Made by a program: the position numbers and the translations under genes. DNA of 64,000 nt, taken from NCBI GenBank assembly GCA_902500825.1, contig CABVRX010000007.1, positions 79,190 to 143,189 of the forward strand. Reading direction: 5' to 3'. The notes under the pieces are model-generated. The model was given only the letters and a program-made list of their open reading frames with translations. It searched no databases and was not told the origin of the DNA. This document shows, piece by piece, positions 1 through 6,464 of this stretch (the stretch's first letter is position 1; each line of letters opens with the position of its first letter). Source of the DNA: an uncultured Nitrospira sp. GTDB taxonomy: Bacteria > Nitrospirota > Nitrospiria > Nitrospirales > Nitrospiraceae.

Positions 1-213
1 TCGTTGAAGACATGATAGCTTCTGATTCTTTCATAAACAGGCCATTAGCGAACACACCTCTGGAATCGAGTTCGAATCTTTATTTTCAAACATGTTGGAG
101 CACCATGAGCCTACCTCCATAGGCTGAAGCTGATCACCTATGCGGAAAACCACGTCCGTCAAATCCTCGCAACTAGTCACTACCATAGCGAAGCTCTACA
201 GCCGGAGTTGGCT

Positions 214-513
214 TCAAGCGGCATGTGCATCAAACCTATGATGCCGAGAAGATGAGGTAGGGGGTGGACGGAACACAGACGTGAGCAATAACGGCAGCTG
301 AAGCACAGAGCGAAACTTGCTGAACAAGCGAAAGAAACGAGGTCTCTCGGACTCAAGCGACGGCGAGAGCGCAGAGAAGTCTTCGGAAATAGATTCCAAT
401 CCCGTGAACAGATCCGAGTGCAACAAACCAAGGAGAGTGAACGGTGCCCCGAGCATCTGCGTCACCACACACAACGGAGCAACCTCACACATGCTACGCC
501 TATTGCACGGCAT
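214..513 (-). CDS. Diverged small protein, copy A of a local paralog pair (possibly degraded)
   Basis: This 99-codon frame encodes a protein of no recognised family. Its central and C-terminal part aligns with the protein at 1134-1475 on the same strand. Shared elements in the same order are QMLG-x-P-x-TL, an ES-[IV]-SEDFS block, and a C-terminal LP-x-x-x-TSVF-x-PP. Conservation of that order in two separate frames argues that both were once coding. The N-terminus of this copy lacks the hydrophobic segment of copy B, no Shine-Dalgarno is visible before the ATG, and an in-frame stop lies 27 bases upstream. It may therefore be a truncated, decaying duplicate. Function unknown. Confidence 0.35.
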   Translation of the reverse strand: MPCNRRSMCEVAPLCVVTQMLGAPFTLLGLLHSDLFTGLESISEDFSALSPSLESERPRFFRLFSKFRSVLQLPLLLTSVFRPPPTSSSRHHRFDAHAA

Positions 514-896
514 GAGAAGCAGGTGATCTTTAAGCTGCTCTCATTACATGCAAACGCTATGCTGCCACACCCTCCACTCTCCTTCTTTATCGTATCGTCC
601 AATTACCAAAACGGACTCCATATGGTAACAAGCTCGTATGACGTTAGGAACCATTGTCTGAACAAAATTCAAGAACTGGCGGTGCAGATGAATCAATCGG
701 CACACCACATCGAAGCCAGGATGCACTAAGTACGGAACTACACCTGAGATACAATCAACAATGGTTCCCGACGCCATACTCTGTGCAAGGAAGAGCACCG
801 CGTCGTTTTCAGGCTATCCTGGACCTCTGGACGCTTTCAACGTCCTTGGAGTCATCGCACCTCTGAAATCACATTCACAGAGGTGTCTCAGTGCAG
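514..896. other. Stretch with no recognisable gene
   Basis: About 380 bases between copy A and the 29-residue membrane peptide. One open frame of 84 codons on the minus strand (544-798) has no recognisable motif and no ribosome binding site, so I do not call it a gene. No repeat or terminator stood out. Confidence 0.4.
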
Positions 897-986
897 TTAA
901 CCCGCACTGAAAAGCGCGAACACAATGATCGCGAGCACAAAAACACCCAAAAAGATATAGGAGAGGGCATCGTTCATACCAGGCAT
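897..986 (-). CDS. 29-residue single-pass membrane micropeptide
   Basis: A 30-codon frame is preceded by a strong Shine-Dalgarno (GAGGAGG, seven bases before the ATG). The peptide has a short polar head (MPGMNDALSY) followed by one continuous hydrophobic helix rich in Ile, Val, Leu, Phe and Ala, and ends FSAG. This looks like a small inner-membrane subunit or regulator of the CcoQ/CydX size class, but no family can be assigned. It lies between the two paralogous frames A and B, all on the minus strand, and could be co-transcribed with them. The ribosome binding site and uninterrupted membrane segment are the main evidence. Function is unknown. Confidence 0.6.
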   Translation of the reverse strand: MPGMNDALSYIFLGVFVLAIIVFALFSAG

Positions 987-1133
987 TGTGAGTCACCTCC
1001 TCGGCCGAGTCGGTTTATCCGGCATGTTGAAAATTCATCGAAAAATCTCAGCACCACGCCGGAGATTCTTCCGAACCTGCAACAAAAAAGCCCGATCACT
1101 GCACAGATCAGTGAATTGAAGGCAAAACGGATG

Positions 1134-1475
1134 CTACGCTTGAGGAGGATGAAAAACCGAGGTCACAAAGACAGGAAGATATGGCGACGATTGCGTCTCA
1201 GTATAGAAACTCCACACGCTTGATGTTCTAGGTTTCGGCTCTGTAGCAGGAAAAGAAAAGTCTTCAGAAACAGATTCCGTGAATACGGTGGACGACTCGA
1301 TCAGGCTGAACAAAGTGATCGGCATACCGAGCATCTGCGCCAACACACAGATGCAGAGAAAAAGGACCACACACGTGGAAGTCATCATTCGATGCGCAAC
1401 CTTCATCGTCTGACTGCTTTTCAACATCGTATATGCAATATACCGCAGCTTTTCCGTGCGACACAAGAGCCTCAC
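1134..1475 (-). CDS. Small exported or membrane-anchored protein, copy B of a local paralog pair
   Basis: The protein has about 113 residues with a strongly hydrophobic segment (TSTCVVLFLCICVLAQ) that could be a signal anchor, followed by a Ser/Thr/Pro-rich region. It shares the QMLG, SEDFS and TSVF-x-PP blocks with the frame at 214-513. I chose the GTG at 1475 because AGGAGG lies just upstream. Internal ATGs at 1427 and 1406 would put the hydrophobic segment nearer the N-terminus but lack a binding site. No known domain is visible. The paralogy supports a real, lineage-restricted gene; function unknown. Confidence 0.45.
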   Translation of the reverse strand: MRLLCRTEKLRYIAYTMLKSSQTMKVAHRMMTSTCVVLFLCICVLAQMLGMPITLFSLIESSTVFTESVSEDFSFPATEPKPRTSSVWSFYTETQSSPYLPVFVTSVFHPPQA

Positions 1476-1582
1476 ACCACCTCCTATACCCACATGTGGC
1501 CGCGCCTACTACTTTCTCCGGCTCCTTTGTTCCATCGACTCACCGACCTAAGCAAGTGTCCACGGAACGGGTAGCGGTAGAT

Positions 1583-1942
1583 TCAAGTGATTCGCTGATC
1601 CGACCACGCATAGGCGGCGCCGAAACAGAGCCCGGCCACCACCGCCTGGATGAACGCGTTATCCGAATGAACGGCTATCGCCCACCACACGACAGCCGCC
1701 AGGAGACCTGAGACTGCACCAAGGAGAATCTTGCCTCCTGCAAGTTTGAGCCAGTCCGTTAAGAACACCCATGTGGTCATATAGGTCACCCCGCCGGCAA
1801 TTGCTGCCCAGAGATGCATGAGATCGCGATTGAAGAACCAGACTTGAATCGCGCCCGCAATCGCGCCAAGAATGAGGCCGGTGATTACGCGGCGAAATAA
1901 TACAGGGTATGGGCTCTGCACACTTGCCACTTCATTCTCCAT
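1583..1942 (-). CDS. Conserved-type integral membrane protein
   Basis: A 119-residue protein with about four hydrophobic segments: near residues 17-37 (FRRVITGLILGAIAGAI), 43-62, 70-90 and 97-112. Small residues and glycines are frequent (GLILGAIAGA, LLGAVSGLLAAVVWW), as in tightly packed helical bundles. There is no signal peptide and no catalytic motif. The ATG at 1942 has only a weak upstream purine run. The 2038 gene upstream is transcribed in the same direction with a gap of about 95 bases, so co-transcription is possible. I do not recognise the family; it resembles small uncharacterised inner-membrane proteins with four helices. Confidence 0.65.
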   Translation of the reverse strand: MENEVASVQSPYPVLFRRVITGLILGAIAGAIQVWFFNRDLMHLWAAIAGGVTYMTTWVFLTDWLKLAGGKILLGAVSGLLAAVVWWAIAVHSDNAFIQAVVAGLCFGAAYAWSDQRIT

Positions 1943-2037
1943 AACTGTTCATGATCTTGGTGTATCAAATCTTCCCGATAAAGAGCGCACGGTGCCTTCG
2001 CCAATGATCACATTGACATAACACATAACCGAGTCAT

Positions 2038-3384
2038 CTATGAACCCGGAGGACAAATCGTCTGTCTTGTATCCCGTCCCGACCCTTTGGTGATTTCAAT
2101 TCGTGCGACACCCTTCACATTGGCACAAAGATCGCCAAGTCCTGGTGTCACCAATCGAAATGGGCCACCTTTCGTGTCAGGCAGTGGGGCTCCATCAAGC
2201 TCGTAGACAAGGACTCCGTGTTCTCTGGCTTGCTCAAGCGTGAGGCAGGCGGAATATTTTCCGTCCGAAGCGTGAAAGGCCACGTGATCCGCCTCAATGG
2301 CCAATGCTGGAATATCGAGCAGCCCCTTCAACCGAATTCCCCATCCCTTCATGCCTGGCATGACCGTCGAGACATCCACATGATGCTCAGCCGGCAATGA
2401 CGCGATCGCCGCACGATCGAAGGACACCGGCTGAACCACAGCGCCCTCTATTCGAACGCGCCCCTGACCGGTCTGCTCCTTGACCGTGATGGCTTTGATC
2501 ATGGCCGTGAAAGCCTCATTCACCGGAGTCGGAATCCCCAGCTTACGCCCCTGTTCCACGATATACCCGTTCAGGTAATCGATTTCCGTCGGACGCCCCG
2601 CCTTCCAATCGTCATACATGGAGGTATGGATGTCGCGAATTTCCTGTGAGGCCTTCACCACTCGTTCCGCCATGTCCGGAGGCAAGGGTACCTTAAGCGT
2701 CGCCGCAATGGCCGCGACTTCTCCGACAATCTGCCGGATGACACCCATCATCTCAGAATGATCAAGTGCCTTCGCCACGCGGTCATCGATCAGCACCGTA
2801 ATCGGGTTGAAGACACAGTTCCAACACATCTTTTCCCACTTCGTGCGGCGAATGTCCTTTGACAAATGACAAGGAATGCCAGCCGAGGTGAATAGGTCAC
2901 GGATACCGAGAAGGCGCTCGCTTTCATACCCCATCAGTTCGCCGATCGACACAGTCCCTTTTTTATAATGGTCGATCACGCCGGGCTCAACGATCTTGGA
3001 ATAGATATAGGCGACGCCGCCGACCACACAATCCCGTTGGATTTTTGCGAGAAGACGGTCTTCGGTATCGATTCCATTCTGCAAGGTGAGGATCACGGTC
3101 TTTTCGGTCAGCACCGGTTCGATCTGGTTCAGGACTTCGTCAAGATCATACGCTTTCACGCCGAGCACAATAAGATCCGGTCGAGGAAGCTGGCGCGCAT
3201 CCGAGGCTGCTTGCGGCCTGACTGTAAACGTCCCGTCCACGCTGCGGATCGTCAATCCCTTTTGCTTCACCGCCGCCAGCGTGTTCGGCCGCAGCAAGAA
3301 CGACACGTCGGGATTGCTCTTGGCCAATCGCGCTCCGAAAAACCCGCCGACTGAGCCGGCACCGACCATCAAGATCTGTTTCAT
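2038..3384 (-). CDS. Ketopantoate reductase family protein fused to a C-terminal sulfite-oxidase-type (Moco-binding fold) domain
   Basis: 448 residues in two parts. Residues 1 to about 310 are a PanE/ApbA 2-dehydropantoate 2-reductase: Rossmann GxGxxG at 8-13, an LTLQNG motif, and the substrate-binding TKWEKMCWNCVFNPIT block carrying the conserved Lys and Asn. This family reduces ketopantoate to pantoate with NADPH in CoA synthesis. Residues about 315-448 look like an oxidoreductase molybdopterin-binding domain, ending GGPFRLVTPG and CANVKGVARIEI. The cysteine expected in the catalytic form (LxCxGN) is absent, so this part is probably not a working Moco enzyme. Ordinary PanE is about 300 residues. 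coaX lies 8 kb away in the same CoA pathway. The fusion is seen directly; its role is inferred. Confidence 0.8.
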   Translation of the reverse strand: MKQILMVGAGSVGGFFGARLAKSNPDVSFLLRPNTLAAVKQKGLTIRSVDGTFTVRPQAASDARQLPRPDLIVLGVKAYDLDEVLNQIEPVLTEKTVILTLQNGIDTEDRLLAKIQRDCVVGGVAYIYSKIVEPGVIDHYKKGTVSIGELMGYESERLLGIRDLFTSAGIPCHLSKDIRRTKWEKMCWNCVFNPITVLIDDRVAKALDHSEMMGVIRQIVGEVAAIAATLKVPLPPDMAERVVKASQEIRDIHTSMYDDWKAGRPTEIDYLNGYIVEQGRKLGIPTPVNEAFTAMIKAITVKEQTGQGRVRIEGAVVQPVSFDRAAIASLPAEHHVDVSTVMPGMKGWGIRLKGLLDIPALAIEADHVAFHASDGKYSACLTLEQAREHGVLVYELDGAPLPDTKGGPFRLVTPGLGDLCANVKGVARIEITKGSGRDTRQTICPPGS

Positions 3385-3475
3385 GCACTCATCCTCATGG
3401 TTGCCTGTGAAACGAGCGTACTATAGCATGCGGGTGCGAGGCGACGCAGCCGCACTTTAGGAGACCGGTAATATC

Positions 3476-4210
3476 ATGGCGCCGGGATCTGATCTTGGGA
3501 TTGTGAGACAACAACTCTCTGCTGCGCAAAGCATAACCGCGCTTACCGGCGCCGGAATCTCGGCTGACAGCGGTGTGCCGACGTTTCGTGGAACGGACGG
3601 CTTGTGGCGCAATTACCGAGCAGAAGATCTCGCCACACCCCAAGCATTTGAGCGAGACCCTCGCCTCGTGTGGGAGTGGTACAACTGGCGGCGCGAGCTG
3701 ATCGCAAAAAAACAGCCGAACGACGCTCACAAAGCCCTCGTCGAACTCGAGCGCCGCTCTTCGGACTTTTGGCTGATTACGCAAAATGTGGATGGGCTGC
3801 ATCGAGACGCCGGCTCACAGAAACTCTCCGAGATTCACGGCAACATCTGGAACGCTCGCTGCACCGGCTGTGGCGTAGTGGAACACAATCACGATGTGCC
3901 GATTTCTATCCTCCCGTCCTGTCTCCGTTGCGGGTCGTTGCTCAGACCTCATATCGTCTGGTTCGGAGAATCCTTGTCTACTGATGATCTCGACGACTGC
4001 TCCAGGGCGCTCAAACATTGCGACGTCTTGCTCGTCATCGGCACATCGGGCGTCGTCTACCCGGCCGCAGGGTTTGCAACCCTCGCCAAAGAGGCCGGGG
4101 CATTCGTCGCCGAAATCAACCTTGATCCCACTCCGCAATCGGCGGTGGTCGACATCGCACTGCACGGCCGTGCGAAAGATCTCGTGCCGTTACTTCTCCA
4201 ATCGATCTAG
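3476..4210 (+). CDS. cobB: NAD-dependent protein deacylase, sirtuin (SIRT5/CobB type)
   Basis: A 244-residue Sir2-family enzyme that removes acyl groups from lysines using NAD+. Seen directly: NAD-binding GAGISADSG-x-PTFRG at about 25-39, TQNVDGLH at 102-109, catalytic His121 (IHGN), and a zinc site formed by Cys129/Cys132 and Cys149/Cys152. Tyr69-x-x-Arg72 (WEWYNWRRE) matches the Y-x-x-R pair that class III sirtuins use to bind succinyl- or malonyl-lysine, so desuccinylase activity is likely. AGGAGA lies about 12 bases before the ATG. It diverges from the 2038 gene, and its last 21 bases overlap the convergent HAD gene. Confidence 0.92.
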   Translation: MAPGSDLGIVRQQLSAAQSITALTGAGISADSGVPTFRGTDGLWRNYRAEDLATPQAFERDPRLVWEWYNWRRELIAKKQPNDAHKALVELERRSSDFWLITQNVDGLHRDAGSQKLSEIHGNIWNARCTGCGVVEHNHDVPISILPSCLRCGSLLRPHIVWFGESLSTDDLDDCSRALKHCDVLLVIGTSGVVYPAAGFATLAKEAGAFVAEINLDPTPQSAVVDIALHGRAKDLVPLLLQSI

Positions 4211-4915
4211 AAGCGGGAACAACTCCTCCAAGCTCTTGATGGCCAGAACCCCCGCTCCGTGGTGTTTTCCATCACGGTCCAACAGAACGGCGTGAAGCCC
4301 GGCTTTCGTCGCCCCTTCCATGTCGTCTCGCAGACTATCGCCGATATGCAAAGCTTCATCCGGATCAACGGCATGCTTTTCCAAGGCGATTTGAAAGATT
4401 TGAGGAGCAGGCTTCGCGGCTTGGGCCAAACTCGAGATGGTCACGGTGTCGAATGCATCATCAATCCCAAGTCCACGCATCACGGGAAAGAGACGGGAAT
4501 CAAAATTCGAGATGATCCCGAGCTCCAGATCCAATGCTTTGAGTCGAGTCAAGGTAGAAGCGGTTTCAGGAAACAAACGCCATGATCGATGGTCCTCAAA
4601 CACACGGAACACTTGATCGAAGAACTCGTCAAATCGCTCGAACATACCGACACGATAAAAGACATGATGAACGATGTCGAACCACCACAGACGTTCATTC
4701 TGCTTGATTCGTGCCGGGTCAGCCACGGCGAAGACCGGCGGTGGGGCTTCGCAGAACGCTCGACTGAACGCTTGCTTGATTGCCACCAACGAGTCCGGTT
4801 TCTGTGGAAAGCCGAATTCAACCGCATGTCGAAGATAAATCTCAGCGACCGACCCCTGCACGTGAAAGAGAGTATCGGCTGCATCGAAAAATACCACTCG
4901 TAACGACGAACTCAT
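4190..4915 (-). CDS. HAD-superfamily hydrolase
   Basis: A 241-residue haloacid-dehalogenase-fold hydrolase. Motif I is FFDAADTLF near residues 8-17, with the nucleophilic Asp and the Asp two positions later replaced in spacing by D-A-A-D-T. Motif II is ISNFDSR, a Lys follows in the AKPAP block, and motif IV is HIGDSLRDDMEGA with the Mg-binding Asp pair. Length and the alpha-helical cap (about 20-110) fit the class I phosphatase/2-haloacid dehalogenase group such as HDHD3 or YjjG. The substrate cannot be predicted. It converges on the sirtuin with a 21-base overlap at the 3' ends. No strong Shine-Dalgarno is visible before ATG 4915. Confidence 0.85.
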   Translation of the reverse strand: MSSSLRVVFFDAADTLFHVQGSVAEIYLRHAVEFGFPQKPDSLVAIKQAFSRAFCEAPPPVFAVADPARIKQNERLWWFDIVHHVFYRVGMFERFDEFFDQVFRVFEDHRSWRLFPETASTLTRLKALDLELGIISNFDSRLFPVMRGLGIDDAFDTVTISSLAQAAKPAPQIFQIALEKHAVDPDEALHIGDSLRDDMEGATKAGLHAVLLDRDGKHHGAGVLAIKSLEELFPLLDRLEK

Positions 4916-4997
4916 GACGGGTCTACCCTGATCTCAGTTCGGCAACAGTACGCGTGCCGAAATACATTGTGAATCCAATCACCTATCGATGGTTTTC

Positions 4998-5026
4998 TTG
5001 ACAAAGCATACCCCCCTTGCTAGCTT
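4998..5026 (+). promoter_or_regulatory. Probable sigma-70 promoter of the response-regulator gene
   Basis: TTGACA at 4998-5003 is a perfect -35 element, followed 17 bases later by TAGCTT at 5021-5026 (three of six matches to the -10 consensus). Transcription would start near 5033, about 23 bases before the ATG at 5056, and include the ACGGAG ribosome binding site. It sits in the gap after the divergent HAD gene. Confidence 0.5.
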
Positions 5027-5055
5027 CGAAGAAACTAAAAACTACGGAGTTTGTT

Positions 5056-6204
5056 ATGCCTTCTCCGATCTTCGTTGTCGACAGCAGCCCCGCAGTGAGA
5101 CGGCTGGTGGAACAGATCTCAACACCGGAAGGGTTTGAGGTCGTCGGGTTTCAAGACGGACCAGCCGCCCTTGAGGCCGCTCGACGAAACTCCCCGTCGC
5201 TGATCATCGCGGATTATCATCTCGATAACATGACTTTCTCCGGATTTTGCAAGGAGATCAACAAGCTGGACAATCTGACAGAAACCTACCTCATTTCGCT
5301 GGTGAATCCGGCTGATCGCCCGGACGAAAATCACCTCCGCACGTTGGGTGTCAAAGCATTCCTAAAGAAACCATTTCAATCTGAGGATTTACTCGACGTT
5401 CTTAAATCGGTTCAAGAGAAACAGGCGGCTGCCTCGAACGGCAAGGGCCTGAAACGGCGCGTGTGGCCGCCGACTTCGACTTCAACCGACTTCGATGATG
5501 ATGAGGCGATCGACCACCTGGCAAGTGGCGACGGCCAGGAGGAAGTTATGGATCAGGTTGGCATCTCACCGAGTGCACTACCGGCATCCCCAATCACGCC
5601 TGCGGGCCCCGAAGATGCCATGAAAGGCCTCTTCGACCAACTCTTGCAATCAATGACCACACGAAGCCAGCAAAGCCTTACCGAGCTGCTCCCCCGTGTG
5701 ATCGATGAGAAGCTGGCGACCCACGCTCGACCGATCGTTCAGAAGGAGTTGCAAGTACAGCTAGGAAATATCCTCTCACAAGAGTATCTCACAACGATCA
5801 TTCAGCCCCTGGTCTCTCAGGCATTGCCCGCTCTCATCAGAAAAGAACTCGAGAGCAGCGAACCCGTCATCCGGCAAACCGTGTCCGAAGTGGCCAAGAC
5901 TTCCATCGGAGAGAGCGCCGATCGACTGGTCAAGGATCAGATCGAATCCGGGATCCGTCAACACTTGCCCGCGATCGTTCAGGAACACGTGGAGACGATC
6001 GATCAATTGGTCAAGGATGAGCTCAAATGTGAGGTGCTGAGGCAGGCCCCGCTACTGGCAGACGACTTGGTGAGAGCCACCGTCGGACAAACCATCGAAC
6101 AGGCTGTTCAGCGAATCGTGCCTGATGTCGCCGAGCAGTACATCAAGGCCGAACTCAGACGTCTGATCGAGACTGAAGAAGCGTCACACTCCTCTACGAG
6201 CTAA
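5056..6204 (+). CDS. Response regulator with long helical C-terminal repeat region
   Basis: 382 residues from the ATG at 5056, preceded by ACGGAG; an upstream in-frame start would add 13 residues but lacks a binding site. Residues 4-120 are a CheY-like receiver with Asp9, phospho-acceptor Asp53 (IADYHLDN) and conserved Lys104 (FLKKP). A linker of about 75 residues rich in Asp, Ser, Pro and Glu follows. Residues about 195-375 are predicted helical and repetitive, with recurring Pro-hydrophobic-hydrophobic units (LPRVIDEKL, LPALIRKEL, LPAIVQEHV, VPDVAEQYI). No DNA-binding or enzymatic output domain is seen, so output is probably by protein interaction. No histidine kinase is adjacent. The 3' end overlaps the convergent small basic gene by four bases. 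Confidence 0.82.
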   Translation: MPSPIFVVDSSPAVRRLVEQISTPEGFEVVGFQDGPAALEAARRNSPSLIIADYHLDNMTFSGFCKEINKLDNLTETYLISLVNPADRPDENHLRTLGVKAFLKKPFQSEDLLDVLKSVQEKQAAASNGKGLKRRVWPPTSTSTDFDDDEAIDHLASGDGQEEVMDQVGISPSALPASPITPAGPEDAMKGLFDQLLQSMTTRSQQSLTELLPRVIDEKLATHARPIVQKELQVQLGNILSQEYLTTIIQPLVSQALPALIRKELESSEPVIRQTVSEVAKTSIGESADRLVKDQIESGIRQHLPAIVQEHVETIDQLVKDELKCEVLRQAPLLADDLVRATVGQTIEQAVQRIVPDVAEQYIKAELRRLIETEEASHSSTS

Positions 6205-6314
6205 CTTTTCTTGCCCCGTTTCCCTCGCCGAGCCTTGGCCAGGGCCTTCACCCGCTTGACATTCTTCCGATGTTTCTTTCGTGTCTTTCGATCCTTCTCA
6301 CGACCTCGTGCCAT
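6201..6314 (-). CDS. 37-residue highly basic small protein
   Basis: A very short gene with a good Shine-Dalgarno (AGGAGG four bases before the ATG). About half of the residues are Lys or Arg (starts MARGREKDRKTRKKHRK, ends RRGKRGKK-S), with no hydrophobic stretch. This composition suggests an RNA- or ribosome-associated peptide, similar in character to small basic ribosomal accessory proteins, but I cannot name a family. Its stop codon overlaps the stop of the response regulator on the opposite strand. The promoter would lie in the 150 bases shared with valS, divergently. Confidence 0.6.
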   Translation of the reverse strand: MARGREKDRKTRKKHRKNVKRVKALAKARRGKRGKKS

Positions 6315-6464
6315 GATCCTCCTGCTGGAATGTGTGTGATGCGCTCTTTATGGGCGATTGTATAGCATATGCCTCGCAAGGTCACAAGCTGAGACCACTT
6401 CCATTTTCCCGCATAACACAGACATGCTAAGATGCGCACCCTGTTGTTAAAGGACCTTGCATCA

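Noticed and set aside
544..798. 84-codon minus-strand frame
   Set aside because: No ribosome binding site, no recognisable motif, and only a GTG start. I regard it as chance.
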